The notes beneath the pieces were generated by a model. The model saw nothing but the letters and a program-made list of their open reading frames with translations, did no database searches and was not told the DNA's origin. A program made the position numbers and the translations under genes. Below are positions 16,871 through 25,897 of a stretch of 42,329 nt of DNA, piece by piece; the stretch's first letter is position 1, and every line of letters starts with the position of its first letter. Source of the DNA: Candidatus Methanomethylicus oleisabuli (GTDB lineage Archaea; Thermoproteota; Methanomethylicia; Methanomethylicales; Methanomethylicaceae); the NCBI GenBank assembly GCA_001717025.1, contig MAGU01000038.1, positions 1 to 42,329 on the forward strand, read 5' to 3'.

Positions 16871-17884
16871 ATGAGGCAGCCATTCGAGACGATGCCGACG
16901 GTCCTGACCTCTGAGGAGATCATAGGCAAGGCGTACAGGGAGAACGCCAAGTCGGAGCTGGAGATGTCCGACCGCGTCCCTGCCATAGTGAAGGCGAAGA
17001 GGCGCGAGGCCGCGCGGATCAAGATAATCGAGGAGACTACGGCGGGGTATATCGAGGGGCTCGTCAAGTCCGTCCCGACGATCGAGAAGCTCCACCCGTT
17101 CTACAGCGACCTGCTGGAGATCCTCGTAGGCACAGAAAAAACCAAGGCGGCGCTGGGCAGGCTGAGCCGCACGGCGCGGATAATCCGCGAAGCCGGAAAG
17201 TCGGCGAACGGGAGGCTCAGGTCTGTGAGGGGCTCGGCTGCAGCGGGGCTGATACGCCGCTCCTACTTCGGGAGGGTCGCGTCGCTCGTTAGGGCTGCAG
17301 ACGCCGACCTGCGCCTAGTCGCGGAGCTGCGGGAGAAGATGAAGGACCTGCCGACCGCAGACCCCTCGATGCCGACCGTCGTCCTCGCCGGGTACCCCGG
17401 CGTCGGCAAGTCCACGATAGTTCGCGCCCTGTCCTCCGCAAAGCCGGAGACGCGCACATACCCCTTCACAACGAAGGAGATCATCATAGGGCACGTGAGG
17501 AGGGGGTACATGACCTTCCAGATCGTAGACACACCCGGGATACTCGACAAGCCGCTCTCCAAGCGCAGCAAGGTGGAGCTTCTCTCGATCAGCGCCTTCG
17601 GGAGGCTCTCGAACGTAATTGCCTTCATAGTCGACGTCTCGGAGGGCAACGAATTCTCGCTCGAGAGCCAGAGGGGGCTCTACGACGACGTCGCGGGTGC
17701 GCTCAAGGATACTCCTATGAAAGTCTTCTTCAACAAGGTCGACCTTGCCACAAAGGAGCAGCTTGCCAAGGCGGAGTCCATATTCGGGCAGTGCGACCGA
17801 CTCTCGGCGCTGAAGGGCGACGGGCTGAACGCGCTAGCCTGGAAGCTTGAGTCCGCCCTCAAGGAGGCATTCTCCGCATCCTGA
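16871..17884 (+). CDS. Nog1-like GTP-binding protein
   Basis: A 337-residue archaeal homologue of the GTPase Nog1, which acts in large ribosomal subunit assembly. The N-terminal helical domain (1-150) includes KAKRREAARIKIIEE. The GTPase domain carries G1 GYPGVGKS (174-181), a threonine in the G2 loop (YPFTTKEI), G3 DTPG and G4 NKVD near 290. It lacks the long C-terminal extension of the eukaryotic protein, as archaeal forms do. A TATA-like gctatatg precedes it at about 16848-16856, and it appears transcribed alone. Confidence 0.9.
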   Translation: MRQPFETMPTVLTSEEIIGKAYRENAKSELEMSDRVPAIVKAKRREAARIKIIEETTAGYIEGLVKSVPTIEKLHPFYSDLLEILVGTEKTKAALGRLSRTARIIREAGKSANGRLRSVRGSAAAGLIRRSYFGRVASLVRAADADLRLVAELREKMKDLPTADPSMPTVVLAGYPGVGKSTIVRALSSAKPETRTYPFTTKEIIIGHVRRGYMTFQIVDTPGILDKPLSKRSKVELLSISAFGRLSNVIAFIVDVSEGNEFSLESQRGLYDDVAGALKDTPMKVFFNKVDLATKEQLAKAESIFGQCDRLSALKGDGLNALAWKLESALKEAFSAS

Positions 17885-17973
17885 CCCGGCCCCGCCCGCA
17901 CGTTCCTTCCGCGGAGCCGTCACGTCCGAGTCCGCCCTCAATGATGCGACCTCCCATCCGGCGCCGCCGCGCC

Positions 17974-19044
17974 CTATCCCAGCAGCGCTGAGCCGTCGAC
18001 CTTCACCAATGCGCTGCCAGTAGCTGCCTTCAGCACGTGCCACTCCGTGCCTAGGAACTCCTTCGTCAGCCACATCATCGTCTCGGCGTGCCCCGTCAGG
18101 CTAGCTACCCCAACCTCTGACTGCCCCCTTGCAGCGGCCAGGTATACTGTGAGCATGTCCGCCATGTGGCTATCCGCCGCCATCCCGCTGCCGAGCTCCG
18201 CAACAAGCCCCCGCGCCGCCTCGGCCCCCACGGCCTCCGCCCTCTTCTCCCTGGCGCCCAAGGCGTCGGCCCCGATCCTGAGCCTCCCCCCGGTCTCAGC
18301 CCACAGCACGACGCCGCTCCCTGGGCTGCCTCCGGTGTTCTGCGCCTCCTCGGAGACCCTCACGTCCCCGAACCCCGCCTCCCTGAGCGCCCGCTCAGCC
18401 GAATCGGCCTGGCGGCGGGCGACGTGAGCCGGCAGGTTCGTGCAGTACGAGACCCCCCTTATCGCCCCGACTGCCCCTCGCTCCCTCTCAACCATGCCGC
18501 GGAGCCCCCTGGAGGGCTCGACGCGGAGGACTGCCTCGCCTCCACCCTTGGGGTAGTGCCCTCTCCTGACAAGCTCAAGTGAAACCCCGCAGACGCCAAC
18601 CGCGCGCAGCCCCGGGATGAAGACCTGCCTCACGTAGTCTATGGGCGGGCTCCACGGCACGTCTGTCCCGCCCAGCATCCTCACCTCAGAGGGGCGATCG
18701 GCGGAGAGCAATATCGGCAGGAGCGTCTGGACGACGAGCGTCACGCTGCCCGCGGTCTTGATGTCTATCGTGTAGCTCCCGCCCGCAGCCCTCCCTGGGG
18801 TGAACCCTATCTCTGTGCTGCCGACCCAGGCGTTGGAGAGCCTGCCCGCGGATACCTCCGCTGCCGCCTGGATGCTTGCGAGATGCTGCGGCTGCAGCCC
18901 AGGCTTGGGTCTGCCTGCCCTTATGTTGAATATCCTGAGGTCCCTGCCAGTGAGGCAGGCGAGCGCGACCGCGCCCCTGAGCACCTGCCCCCCGCCCTCG
19001 CCGTACGAGCCGTCTACCTCTATGCGCCCCTCGCCCAAGACCAA
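17974..19044 (-). CDS. rtcA: RNA 3'-terminal phosphate cyclase (RtcA)
   Basis: RtcA converts an RNA 3'-phosphate to a 2',3'-cyclic phosphate through an adenylated histidine. The 356-residue protein has the family's opening GSYGEGGGQVLRGAVALA and RAGRPKPGLQPQHL. It also has GGTDVPWSPPIDYVRQVFIP, HYPKGGGEAVL and, near 300, the catalytic-histidine region DSHMADMLTVYLAAA. Only a TTG (19044) fits as a start. It is divergent from the alkyltransferase gene, with the two promoters sharing about 130 bases. A role in tRNA-intron or end repair is plausible in a genome with intron-bearing tRNAs. Confidence 0.93.
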   Translation of the reverse strand: MVLGEGRIEVDGSYGEGGGQVLRGAVALACLTGRDLRIFNIRAGRPKPGLQPQHLASIQAAAEVSAGRLSNAWVGSTEIGFTPGRAAGGSYTIDIKTAGSVTLVVQTLLPILLSADRPSEVRMLGGTDVPWSPPIDYVRQVFIPGLRAVGVCGVSLELVRRGHYPKGGGEAVLRVEPSRGLRGMVERERGAVGAIRGVSYCTNLPAHVARRQADSAERALREAGFGDVRVSEEAQNTGGSPGSGVVLWAETGGRLRIGADALGAREKRAEAVGAEAARGLVAELGSGMAADSHMADMLTVYLAAARGQSEVGVASLTGHAETMMWLTKEFLGTEWHVLKAATGSALVKVDGSALLG

Positions 19045-19173
19045 TTTGCATCGCTTTTTATTAGCCGTGCCCCCTATTATCGGTTAGCGGTGGCTGCATT
19101 GTCCGGTGCTATACTCCTCTCGACGGCTCGAGTGCACTGCCTGTGGGTTACTGCGGCGTTCGGCGGCTCCGGG

Positions 19174-19692
19174 ATGCTCTACGCATGCTCGATCCCATCA
19201 GAGGCGAAGGAGCCGTCCAGGGGGATCGTGATCGAGGGCCTTGCCCGCCGCCGCCTCGCCTTCATCGAGCTGGACCCTGGCGACCGCCGGGCTGAGGTGA
19301 TGGCAGAGGCTGTCTATATGGCCGGGCTGGAGAGCGGATGCGAGCCCCGTCTCTCATTCGATGGAATGACGCCGTTCCAGCGGCGGGTGATCGAGCAGGT
19401 CAGGTCGATACCCCGCGGCTCGGTCTCTACATACGGGGACATCGCAGCGGCCGCCGGGCACCCGCGGGCTGCAAGGGCGGCGGGTACCGTCATGGCAAAG
19501 AACCCCTTTCCCTGGGTCGTGCCGTGCCACCGCGTCGTAAAGTCCGATATGCGCCCCGGAATGTTCGGGCAGGAGAGGCTCGGCGACCGCGGGACCGCCG
19601 CCAAGGCGCGCCTCCTCAGCAGCGAGGGGGTCGAGATCTCGGGCGGCAGGATCGCCATCAGGGCGAGGCATCGCCCGGCTCGAGGAATGTGA
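19174..19692 (+). CDS. ogt: Methylated-DNA--protein-cysteine methyltransferase (O6-alkylguanine repair)
   Basis: A suicide repair protein that transfers the alkyl group from O6-alkylguanine to its own cysteine. The DNA-binding domain shows TPFQRRVIEQVRSIPRGSVS and TYGDIAAAAG, then the active-site PCHRVV (Pro-Cys-His-Arg). The start is uncertain. ATG 19174 gives 172 residues, close to the family; in-frame GTGs at 19132 and 19090 would lengthen it. Its end overlaps the 3' end of nadM by 35 bases (convergent). It is divergent from rtcA. Confidence 0.9.
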   Translation: MLYACSIPSEAKEPSRGIVIEGLARRRLAFIELDPGDRRAEVMAEAVYMAGLESGCEPRLSFDGMTPFQRRVIEQVRSIPRGSVSTYGDIAAAAGHPRAARAAGTVMAKNPFPWVVPCHRVVKSDMRPGMFGQERLGDRGTAAKARLLSSEGVEISGGRIAIRARHRPARGM

Positions 19693-20206
19693 TCTTCTCG
19701 CTCATCGCGATGTCCCTTATCCTCTCTATGCCGCGAACACCCTTCACCACCGCTATCGTCTGGGCCGGCACGAGGCTCTCCCAGTCGTCGCCGCGCAGCA
19801 TCCTCCTTCTTATCTCGGTCCCGGAGAACTTCGCCCTGTCGAAGAGCGGAGGGACGCCGACCTCCACGCCCCCCTCCTTGAAGAGCCGCTGGGCGAGCGG
19901 GTTGCCGGTGTAGGCGATTTCGAAGCCCGGCGTGAGCGCCTTCACGTGGTTGACCCAGAGCGCGTTGTTCCATAGGTCCGGTATTGGTATTATGAAAGGG
20001 CACCTGCTGGCAAGCCCCTCGTCCCTGAGGGTGTTGGATATCATCGTCATCCTCTCGCCTGCGGTGAAGGGGTTGGTGAGCGTGTGGCTGATCTGCGCGC
20101 TCCCTATCCCTATGATCATGTCGTCGACCTCCTTGAGTATGCTCTTTATGACCTCAAGGTGCCCCTTGTGGAACGGCTGGTACCTGCCTATGAGCAGACC
20201 GCGCAT
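19658..20206 (-). CDS. nadM: Nicotinamide-nucleotide adenylyltransferase (NadM)
   Basis: The archaeal-type NMN adenylyltransferase, the last step to NAD+. The 182-residue protein begins MRGLLIGRYQPFHKGHLEVI, carrying the HxGH-type motif (HKGH). It has the ISHTLTNPFTAGERM block, a WNNALWV segment and the C-terminal FSGTEIRRRM (the ISxTxxR signature). ATG 20206 is chosen because GAGGTGG lies just before it; the upstream ATG at 20221 overlaps the previous stop. It follows the SAM hydrolase gene as an operon pair. Confidence 0.93.
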   Translation of the reverse strand: MRGLLIGRYQPFHKGHLEVIKSILKEVDDMIIGIGSAQISHTLTNPFTAGERMTMISNTLRDEGLASRCPFIIPIPDLWNNALWVNHVKALTPGFEIAYTGNPLAQRLFKEGGVEVGVPPLFDRAKFSGTEIRRRMLRGDDWESLVPAQTIAVVKGVRGIERIRDIAMSEKITFLEPGDASP

Positions 20207-20217
20207 GCCTTGCCACC

Positions 20218-20988
20218 TCATCCCCTGACTATCGTGACCTTGTCGCCGACCCTCGCCGACATGGCCTCCTTCGCGTTGCCCTTGCTGAGCGACACCTCGT
20301 AATACTTTGCGCTGCCGGGGAGCACCAGCAGCTCACCCTCCCTCCCCTCGGCGTAGGCCTCCACCCTCCTCGCCCTGAACCCCCTGTCGCCTATCGTAAC
20401 CACCAACCTCCCGGTGAGATCGGCGTCCTGCTCCCTGATGCTGGTCGTGAGGTTCCCGAAGTTGTCCACATGGATCACCTCGCCGAAGACTATGTCGCCG
20501 CTGACGGCTCTTTTGAACTCCACCCTCTCGAACCTGTTGAGCCTCTTGCCGAGCTTCCCGGGATCCCCGCCGTCTGCGAGGTAAGCCGCCACGGGCGCGA
20601 AGACGTCCCTGCCGTTGAATGTGGGCGCGACCTCCCTCCCCTCGGTGAACCCCTTCCCGACCTCGAAGACCTCCGATATCCCGTCCTCCTCGGCTGCTGG
20701 CGCCATCACGCCGTTGTCTGGCCCCACGAAGGTGTAGCCCTTCGTCTTTATCACTATGGCCTTCCTAGACGTTCCGACGCCCGGGTCGACGACTACGATG
20801 TGGATCGCCCCCCTCGGGAAGTACCTGTATGATGAGCAGAGCACGAATGCACCGCCCTTGAGGTCGAAGGGCTCAACCTCGGTCGACAGTTCGATGACCT
20901 CTGTCGCGGGCGAGAGGCACTTTATCACGCCCTTCATAATGCCGACATAGTGCCCGTGGAAATCGGTAGTGAGCGTGATGATCGCCAT
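20218..20988 (-). CDS. SAM hydroxide adenosyltransferase / SAM hydrolase (DUF62)
   Basis: This family cleaves S-adenosylmethionine to adenosine and methionine using water and is related to fluorinase. The 256-residue protein has the typical opening ITLTTDFHGHYVGIMKGVIK, then IHIVVVDPGVGTSRKAI, FVGPDNGVMAP, FNGRDVFAPVAAYLADG and the C-terminal HVDNFGNLTTSI. It heads an operon with nadM. Its promoter is divergent from the aminotransferase at 21067. Confidence 0.92.
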   Translation of the reverse strand: MAIITLTTDFHGHYVGIMKGVIKCLSPATEVIELSTEVEPFDLKGGAFVLCSSYRYFPRGAIHIVVVDPGVGTSRKAIVIKTKGYTFVGPDNGVMAPAAEEDGISEVFEVGKGFTEGREVAPTFNGRDVFAPVAAYLADGGDPGKLGKRLNRFERVEFKRAVSGDIVFGEVIHVDNFGNLTTSIREQDADLTGRLVVTIGDRGFRARRVEAYAEGREGELLVLPGSAKYYEVSLSKGNAKEAMSARVGDKVTIVRG

Positions 20989-21016
20989 GATGAATCACAG
21001 CTTGTACTGGTAGAAA

Positions 21017-21041
21017 CATATATAATAAATCTGTTTATAAG
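21017..21041 (+). promoter_or_regulatory. AT-rich promoter of the aminotransferase gene
   Basis: acatatataataaatctgt followed by ttataag supplies one or two TATA-box candidates 30-50 bases before ATG 21067. The same block may also serve the minus-strand DUF62 gene. Confidence 0.55.
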
Positions 21042-21066
21042 TCAACCCCATTGGGGAAATTTAACA

Positions 21067-22215
21067 ATGAGTCTGCCTCAGCTCCTCATGCTTCCTGGCC
21101 CGTCCAATGTGCCGGCCAGGGTTTACGCAGCGATGTGCAAGCCGATGATCAACCACAGGGGCGCCGAATTCCACGATTTGTTCGAGCGCATGACTACTAA
21201 CGGCAAGAAGATCTTCAAGACCGAGGGGGACCTCATTGCCCTGACCGCATCTGGGACCGGGGGCGTCGAGTGCGCCGCCAGCAACGTGCTACTCCCCGGG
21301 GAGAAGGTCCTCGTGCCCGTCTGCGGCACCTTCGGCGAGCGCCTGGCGAGCAACTTCAGGACCTTCGGGGCCAACGTCGTCGAGCTGAATGTCGGCATGG
21401 GCAGGGCGCCGGCAGCGGCGCAGGTCGAGGAAGCCCTCCGCAAGGACAGGGAGATCAAGGCGGTCGCGGTCATCTACAACGAGACCTCGACAGGAACGAC
21501 CGTCAGGGAGCTGCCTGCCATCGGGGCTGCGGCGAAGGACCACGGGGCGCTCTTCATCGTGGATGCGATATCGGTGCTAGGCGGCGACGACCTGCCGGTC
21601 GACAAGTGGGGCATTGACGTCTGCATAACCGCCTCGCAGAAGTGCCTCGCGGCGCCGCCAGGCGTAGCCCTCGTCTCGGTCAGCAAGGATGCGTGGAAGA
21701 TGATCGAGCGGGGCAAGCCGCGCAGCGAGTACTTCAACCTCCTCAGCTACCGGCAGTTCGCCGAGAAGAAGGAGACGCCCTTCACTCCTGCGGTGAGCCT
21801 CTTCTTCGCACTGGACGAGGCCTTCCAGATGATCTTGGAGTACGGGGTCGACGCATGGATCGCCAGGCACAAGAAGGCAGCCGCGGCTTACTACGCCGCC
21901 TTCAAGGGCATGGGGCTGACCTTCTTCGCAGACGAGGGCAGCAGATCCAACGTCGTCATCGCAATAAACATGCCCCCAAAGATCAGCGCAAAGGAGATGA
22001 GGGACAGGCTGAGGAAGAAGTACGGCGTCGTGGTCGCCGGCGGGTTCGGCTCGCTGAAGGACTCGATCTTCCGAGTCGGGAACATGGGTATAGTGACGCC
22101 TCGGGAGGTCATCACCACCGTCTCCGCCACCGAGGCAGCGCTGAGCGAGCTAGGCTTCACAGGGGTAACGGGGGAGGGGCTGAGGGCCGCGATTCCGGTG
22201 CTCAGGGACTTCTGA
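21067..22215 (+). CDS. PLP-dependent aminotransferase, serine--pyruvate / alanine--glyoxylate type
   Basis: A class V fold-type I enzyme of 382 residues. It opens with LLMLPGPSNVPARVYAAM and has TASGTGGVECAASNVLLPGE, IYNETSTGTTV, the aspartate segment FIVDAISVLGGDDLPV and ITASQKCLAAPPG, where Lys192 should bind pyridoxal phosphate. RVGNMG near the C terminus is the substrate-carboxylate arginine block. In archaea these enzymes serve glycine, serine and related pathways; the exact substrate pair cannot be set from sequence. It is transcribed alone. Confidence 0.9.
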   Translation: MSLPQLLMLPGPSNVPARVYAAMCKPMINHRGAEFHDLFERMTTNGKKIFKTEGDLIALTASGTGGVECAASNVLLPGEKVLVPVCGTFGERLASNFRTFGANVVELNVGMGRAPAAAQVEEALRKDREIKAVAVIYNETSTGTTVRELPAIGAAAKDHGALFIVDAISVLGGDDLPVDKWGIDVCITASQKCLAAPPGVALVSVSKDAWKMIERGKPRSEYFNLLSYRQFAEKKETPFTPAVSLFFALDEAFQMILEYGVDAWIARHKKAAAAYYAAFKGMGLTFFADEGSRSNVVIAINMPPKISAKEMRDRLRKKYGVVVAGGFGSLKDSIFRVGNMGIVTPREVITTVSATEAALSELGFTGVTGEGLRAAIPVLRDF

Positions 22216-22434
22216 ACTGAGTTGAATCGAGCCGAGCAGAGCAGAGCCGCTATAAGACGCGATAGCACGAATGCGCTGGGAAGGTGGATAGGGGCGGGCG
22301 AGTGACGCCGCCCTCTTCGCTCTTTCTTTGTTTATGTTTAGTGCGCCGCTCCACAACACTCTGATATGAGCCACGCAGAATGAGTCGCTGAGTAAGGCCA
22401 AGCAGAATCTTCCTCTTCAATCCTTCCTATCCCA

Positions 22435-23532
22435 TCACTGCATCTTGTCCCTGTACTTGTAGGCGATCGAGCACGTCCCCTCTAGGCTGACCATGCACGG
22501 GCCGACCGGGCTCTCCGGCCTGCAGGATCTCCCGAAGAGGGCGCACCCCTCGGGCCTGATCCTGCCCAGGAGGACGTCGCCGCAGCCGCACCCTGCGGGC
22601 ATGCCGTCCGCCGGCACCTCCCCAATTCCGAACCTGACCGCCGCGTCGCTGCCCGCGTACTCCCTGCGCAGCCTGAGGCCGGAGCCCGGGATCCTGCCTA
22701 TGCCGCGCCACTCCGCGTCAGCCCTCTCGAAGACCATCTCCATCGCCTCGACTGCTAGCTCGTTGCCCCTTTGGCTGACCGCCCTGCCGTACATGTTCGA
22801 GACCGTCGCTATCCCAGCCCTCTTCTGCCGGACTATCTCGAGGACCCCCAGCATAACGTCGAGGGGCTCGAAGCCAGCCACTACCATCGGCTTCCCGTAC
22901 CCCTCGGCCAGCCCCCTGTAGGCGTCGGCACCTATTATCGTAGAGACGTGCCCAGGGCATATGAACCCATCAACCTCTATACCCGCCCTGAGCAGGAACT
23001 CCATAGCTGGGGGTATCAGCTTGTGCGTCGAGAAGACGCTCATGTTCGCTGGTAGCCCGCGCCCCACCTCGATCGCTGCCATCGGGGCGGTCGTCTCGAA
23101 GCCTATCGAGAAGTGCACGAACCCCTTCCCCGGCTCGCGCCTCGCCATCCGTATCGCGTCCGCCATGCCGTAGACGACCCTGACGTCGCCCCCGTCCGCC
23201 TTCGCCTCTGCCAGGGACGTCTTCCTGCCGGGCACCCTCACGACGTCCCCGAAGGTGGTTACCGCCGCCCCGCCGCATGCCAGATCCGCCATCGCGTCGA
23301 TCTCGCCGCCGGGCGTGACGCAGACCGGGCAGCCGGGACCGGCAACGACCTCCACCCCCTCGGGCAGCATCTCCCTGAGGCCTGCGTGCGTGATTGCCCA
23401 CTCATGAGTTCCGCAGACGTGCATTATCCGGCACGCCTCGCCGTTAGACGCGCCCCTTACCTCCCTGGCGACCCTCTCGACGAGCGCCCTGTCCCTGAAC
23501 GGCGATAAGATGCTTTTCCCGCCCGCGCTCAA
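22435..23532 (-). CDS. hypD: [NiFe] hydrogenase maturation protein HypD
   Basis: HypD is an iron-sulfur scaffold that, with HypC, receives CN and CO ligands for the Fe(CN)2CO group of [NiFe] hydrogenases. The 365-residue protein shows CGTHEWAI, GPGCPVCVTP, FETTAP and PGHVSTIIG. The cysteine-rich C terminus has AGCGCGDVLLG, FGRSCRPESPVGPC and EGTCSIAYKY. Only a TTG (23532), directly after the hypC stop, fits as a start, so the two are translationally coupled. The organism should make a [NiFe] hydrogenase. Confidence 0.95.
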   Translation of the reverse strand: MSAGGKSILSPFRDRALVERVAREVRGASNGEACRIMHVCGTHEWAITHAGLREMLPEGVEVVAGPGCPVCVTPGGEIDAMADLACGGAAVTTFGDVVRVPGRKTSLAEAKADGGDVRVVYGMADAIRMARREPGKGFVHFSIGFETTAPMAAIEVGRGLPANMSVFSTHKLIPPAMEFLLRAGIEVDGFICPGHVSTIIGADAYRGLAEGYGKPMVVAGFEPLDVMLGVLEIVRQKRAGIATVSNMYGRAVSQRGNELAVEAMEMVFERADAEWRGIGRIPGSGLRLRREYAGSDAAVRFGIGEVPADGMPAGCGCGDVLLGRIRPEGCALFGRSCRPESPVGPCMVSLEGTCSIAYKYRDKMQ

Positions 23533-23772
23533 TTAGGGTGCCCCCCCTTCCTCGGCCCCCACGACCTCCCGCCACGTTGCTAGGATCTCCTCAGCCTCCT
23601 TCTCGTCGACCTTGGTGATGGCGTAGCCGGTGTGGACGAGCACGTAGTCTCCGACCTTGATCCCCATCTTGGCAACCAGCGCAAGCGACGCCTCCTTCCT
23701 TATCCCTCCAAAATCGACCTGGGCGACCTCCCCGTCAATCTCAACGACCCTTCCGGGAACAGCCAAGCACAA
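23533..23772 (-). CDS. hypC: [NiFe] hydrogenase maturation chaperone HypC
   Basis: A 79-residue chaperone that carries the iron group to the hydrogenase large subunit. The family must start Met-Cys, since Cys2 is the ligand after Met removal. The longest frame starts at 23793, but the TTG at 23772 gives (M)CLAVPGRVVEIDGEVAQVDF. This decides the start as TTG. The downstream part GDYVLVHTGYAITKVDEKEA is typical. It is coupled to hypD. Confidence 0.93.
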   Translation of the reverse strand: MCLAVPGRVVEIDGEVAQVDFGGIRKEASLALVAKMGIKVGDYVLVHTGYAITKVDEKEAEEILATWREVVGAEEGGAP

Positions 23773-23842
23773 AGGGAACACCTTAAAAAGCAAAGACAGT
23801 AGAATCTCACTAGTCTAATCTTAAAGCTTTACGGTGGCATCC

Positions 23843-24517
23843 ATGGCAATCAACATCCTCGCCATTTCCGACATCCACGGAAAGGCGTCCTCGCTCGACG
23901 CGATCCTCAGGGAGGCCTCCTCAGAGCGGATAGACCTGATCACCGCCTCCGGCGACCTCACCCATTACGGCTCAGAGGCCGACCTGGCGCAGATTCTGGA
24001 GGCGCTGGACTGGGCTGGCGCCCCCGTCTACTACGTCCTCGGTAACTGCGACCCGAAGGAGTTCCGGAGGGGGACAGGCAGCCACGGCGTCTGCATTGAG
24101 GAGTCCGTTGGTGAGCTCAGCGACCTCTCCGTCGTCGGCGCTGGCGGATCGACCCCGACGCCGTTCGGCACTCCCTTCGAGGTCGAGGAGGGTGACCTGG
24201 TCGCCGGCCTGCGCCAGAGCAGCTCGCGCGCCCCCCTCTCAGCCGGGCGGTCCCTTATGTTCCTAGTCCACAACCCGCCTGCCGGCAGGCTCGTCGACAG
24301 GACGTCCTTCGGGAGGCACGTCGGTAGCAGGATGCTCGCCGACCTCATATCAGCCGTCTCCCCCCTTGTGGTCCAGTGCGGGCACATACACGAGGCAGCC
24401 GGCGTCGAGTCGATAGGGTCGTCAACCGTCTTCAACCCGGGCCCTGCAATGAGAGGCCGTTACGCGCTTGTCAGGATCGATGGGGGTGATGTCGATGTCT
24501 CGCTCAGGTCGGTCTGA
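23843..24517 (+). CDS. Metallophosphoesterase (calcineurin-like)
   Basis: A 224-residue phosphoesterase with the dinuclear metal motifs in order: SDIHG (DxH), SGDLTH (GD), GNCD (GNxD; Cys replaces the usual His), VHNPP and CGHIHE (GHxH). The group includes small archaeal YfcE-like phosphodiesterases and phosphatases. The GN(H/D) change may alter catalysis. ATG 23843 is preferred over GTG 23834. It overlaps the next gene by 23 bases. Confidence 0.87.
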   Translation: MAINILAISDIHGKASSLDAILREASSERIDLITASGDLTHYGSEADLAQILEALDWAGAPVYYVLGNCDPKEFRRGTGSHGVCIEESVGELSDLSVVGAGGSTPTPFGTPFEVEEGDLVAGLRQSSSRAPLSAGRSLMFLVHNPPAGRLVDRTSFGRHVGSRMLADLISAVSPLVVQCGHIHEAAGVESIGSSTVFNPGPAMRGRYALVRIDGGDVDVSLRSV

Positions 24518-25106
24518 CCCGGAGCTTTACCGCCTCAAGGTAGCCCGGCTCGAGGGGCTGTGCAGGCGGCGGTTCGCCGAGTTCGGCTGCCACGGATGGG
24601 AGCATGTCGAGCGGGTGAGGGCGCTTGCAGCCGCCATCGGAAGGCGCGAGGGGGCTGACCTTGCAGTCGTAGACGCCTCCGCCATCTTCCACGACGCAAT
24701 GCGCTCCGAAGATGACCACGCGCTTGCGAGCGCCAAGTTTGCCGAGTCCGCCCTCCTATCCGAGGGGTTCAGCGCCGGCTTCGCATCGGCGGTCTATGGC
24801 GCGGTCTCGTCCCATAGCTTCTCCGCCGGCAGGTCCGCCGAGACGGTAGAGGCAAAGGTGCTAGCCGACGCAGACAGGCTGGACGCAATGGGCGCAATCG
24901 GGATATACCGCACGGTCCAGTACAACCTGGAACACGGCTTCCCAGCAGAGAGGGTGGCGCAGCACATAAGAGAGAAGCTACTTAAGCTCCCGAGCCTCAT
25001 GCACACAGCAGGCGCGCGAGAGATGGCGATGAGGCGCCTTCCGGCGCTCCAGTCCTATCTCTCGGCCCTGGAATCCGAGCTCCTCGACGCCAGCAGCTCG
25101 AGGTAG
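24495..25106 (+). CDS. HD-domain phosphohydrolase
   Basis: A 203-residue protein of the HD superfamily. Metal ligands are visible in HGWEHVERVRAL (first His), AIFHDAMRSEDDH (HD pair), SSHSFSAG and the distal LADADRLDAMGAIGI (Asp). It resembles the YedJ/YpgQ type, which hydrolyses nucleotides or related phosphates. ATG 24495 is chosen because of an upstream gggggtga; ATG 24480 and 24489 are also in frame. It forms an operon with the phosphoesterase, and its end overlaps the CYTH gene by 52 bases (convergent). Confidence 0.85.
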   Translation: MSRSGRSDPELYRLKVARLEGLCRRRFAEFGCHGWEHVERVRALAAAIGRREGADLAVVDASAIFHDAMRSEDDHALASAKFAESALLSEGFSAGFASAVYGAVSSHSFSAGRSAETVEAKVLADADRLDAMGAIGIYRTVQYNLEHGFPAERVAQHIREKLLKLPSLMHTAGAREMAMRRLPALQSYLSALESELLDASSSR

Positions 25107-25726
25107 GAGTCGGTGAGCAGCCTCTCGCGCCCTATGCCTAGCCGGTCGGTTATCGAGAAGAGCTCCCTTCTGGCCTCGTCTAGTGCTAGTGGGGCAGTGC
25201 CTGCACTAATCCCTATCCCCGCCTCCATCTCCTGGCGCGCACCCTTGCCCTTGCTTTTACCAGTGCCAGTGCGCGCCTTGACCTCAACCTCGATGAATAT
25301 GCCGAGTCCGTCAACGGCGTCTATGACGACCTCCGCCCCTCCAACCCTGAACTCCCTCCTCCTCTTCACTATCTTGGCGGCGGGCGAGAACCCTAGCCTC
25401 TCGAATATCGCGAGAGCTTGGTCGAAGCCGGCGACCTCCAGCCCCACCTCCTGCTCCTCCCTCGTCTTGGCGTCGCCCCCCTCCCTCCTCCCCTTGAATG
25501 TGAGGAAGCCTGCATCCCCCTCCCTCCTCAGCCTGAGCGCCTCGTCCCTGACAACGAGGTCCCTGCACGGGTGCCGCAGGTAGACGTCCTCCTGAAGCGC
25601 CTCCCTTACGAACGCGCCTCCAGCCCTGCGTATCGCATCCTCCGCCGCCGCGACGCTGGGGACTCGCGCCTTCACCTCCACCTCGGCCACCTGCCCGACG
25701 CCTCCCCGCTCCAGCCCCTTCTCCAT
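25055..25726 (-). CDS. CYTH-domain protein (CyaB / class IV adenylate cyclase-like)
   Basis: The CYTH triphosphate tunnel fold acts on triphosphates such as thiamine triphosphate, RNA ends or ATP. The protein has the signature AEVEVKARVP (ExExK) and paired strands with the expected residues: RDEALRLRREGDAGFLTFKG, KIVKRRREFRVGGAEVVIDA and GIFIEVEVKA. At 223 residues it is slightly longer than CyaB-type proteins. The ATG at 25726 is a guess; a longer frame starts at 25777. The activity is not predictable. Confidence 0.85.
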   Translation of the reverse strand: MEKGLERGGVGQVAEVEVKARVPSVAAAEDAIRRAGGAFVREALQEDVYLRHPCRDLVVRDEALRLRREGDAGFLTFKGRREGGDAKTREEQEVGLEVAGFDQALAIFERLGFSPAAKIVKRRREFRVGGAEVVIDAVDGLGIFIEVEVKARTGTGKSKGKGARQEMEAGIGISAGTAPLALDEARRELFSITDRLGIGRERLLTDSYLELLASRSSDSRAER

Positions 25727-25844
25727 ATCTCGATCATTATCCTGATCCTGCCCCGGCAAAATCATCGCCAGCGCCATCTATCTTGCTACCCCTATATCTT
25801 GTTCGCCCCCGCGCGGAACCATCAGCCATCATCGGCATTAAGGA

Positions 25845-25860
25845 AAAGATTTAAAGAGGA
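25845..25860 (+). promoter_or_regulatory. TATA/BRE promoter of the FKBP gene
   Basis: The block aaaagatttaaagag has a purine-rich BRE-like upstream part and a TTTAAA core about 45 bases before ATG 25898. Confidence 0.55.
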
Positions 25861-25897
25861 ATTCGCTGTTTGTAAGCCGAAGCGTGGTGCATCATTG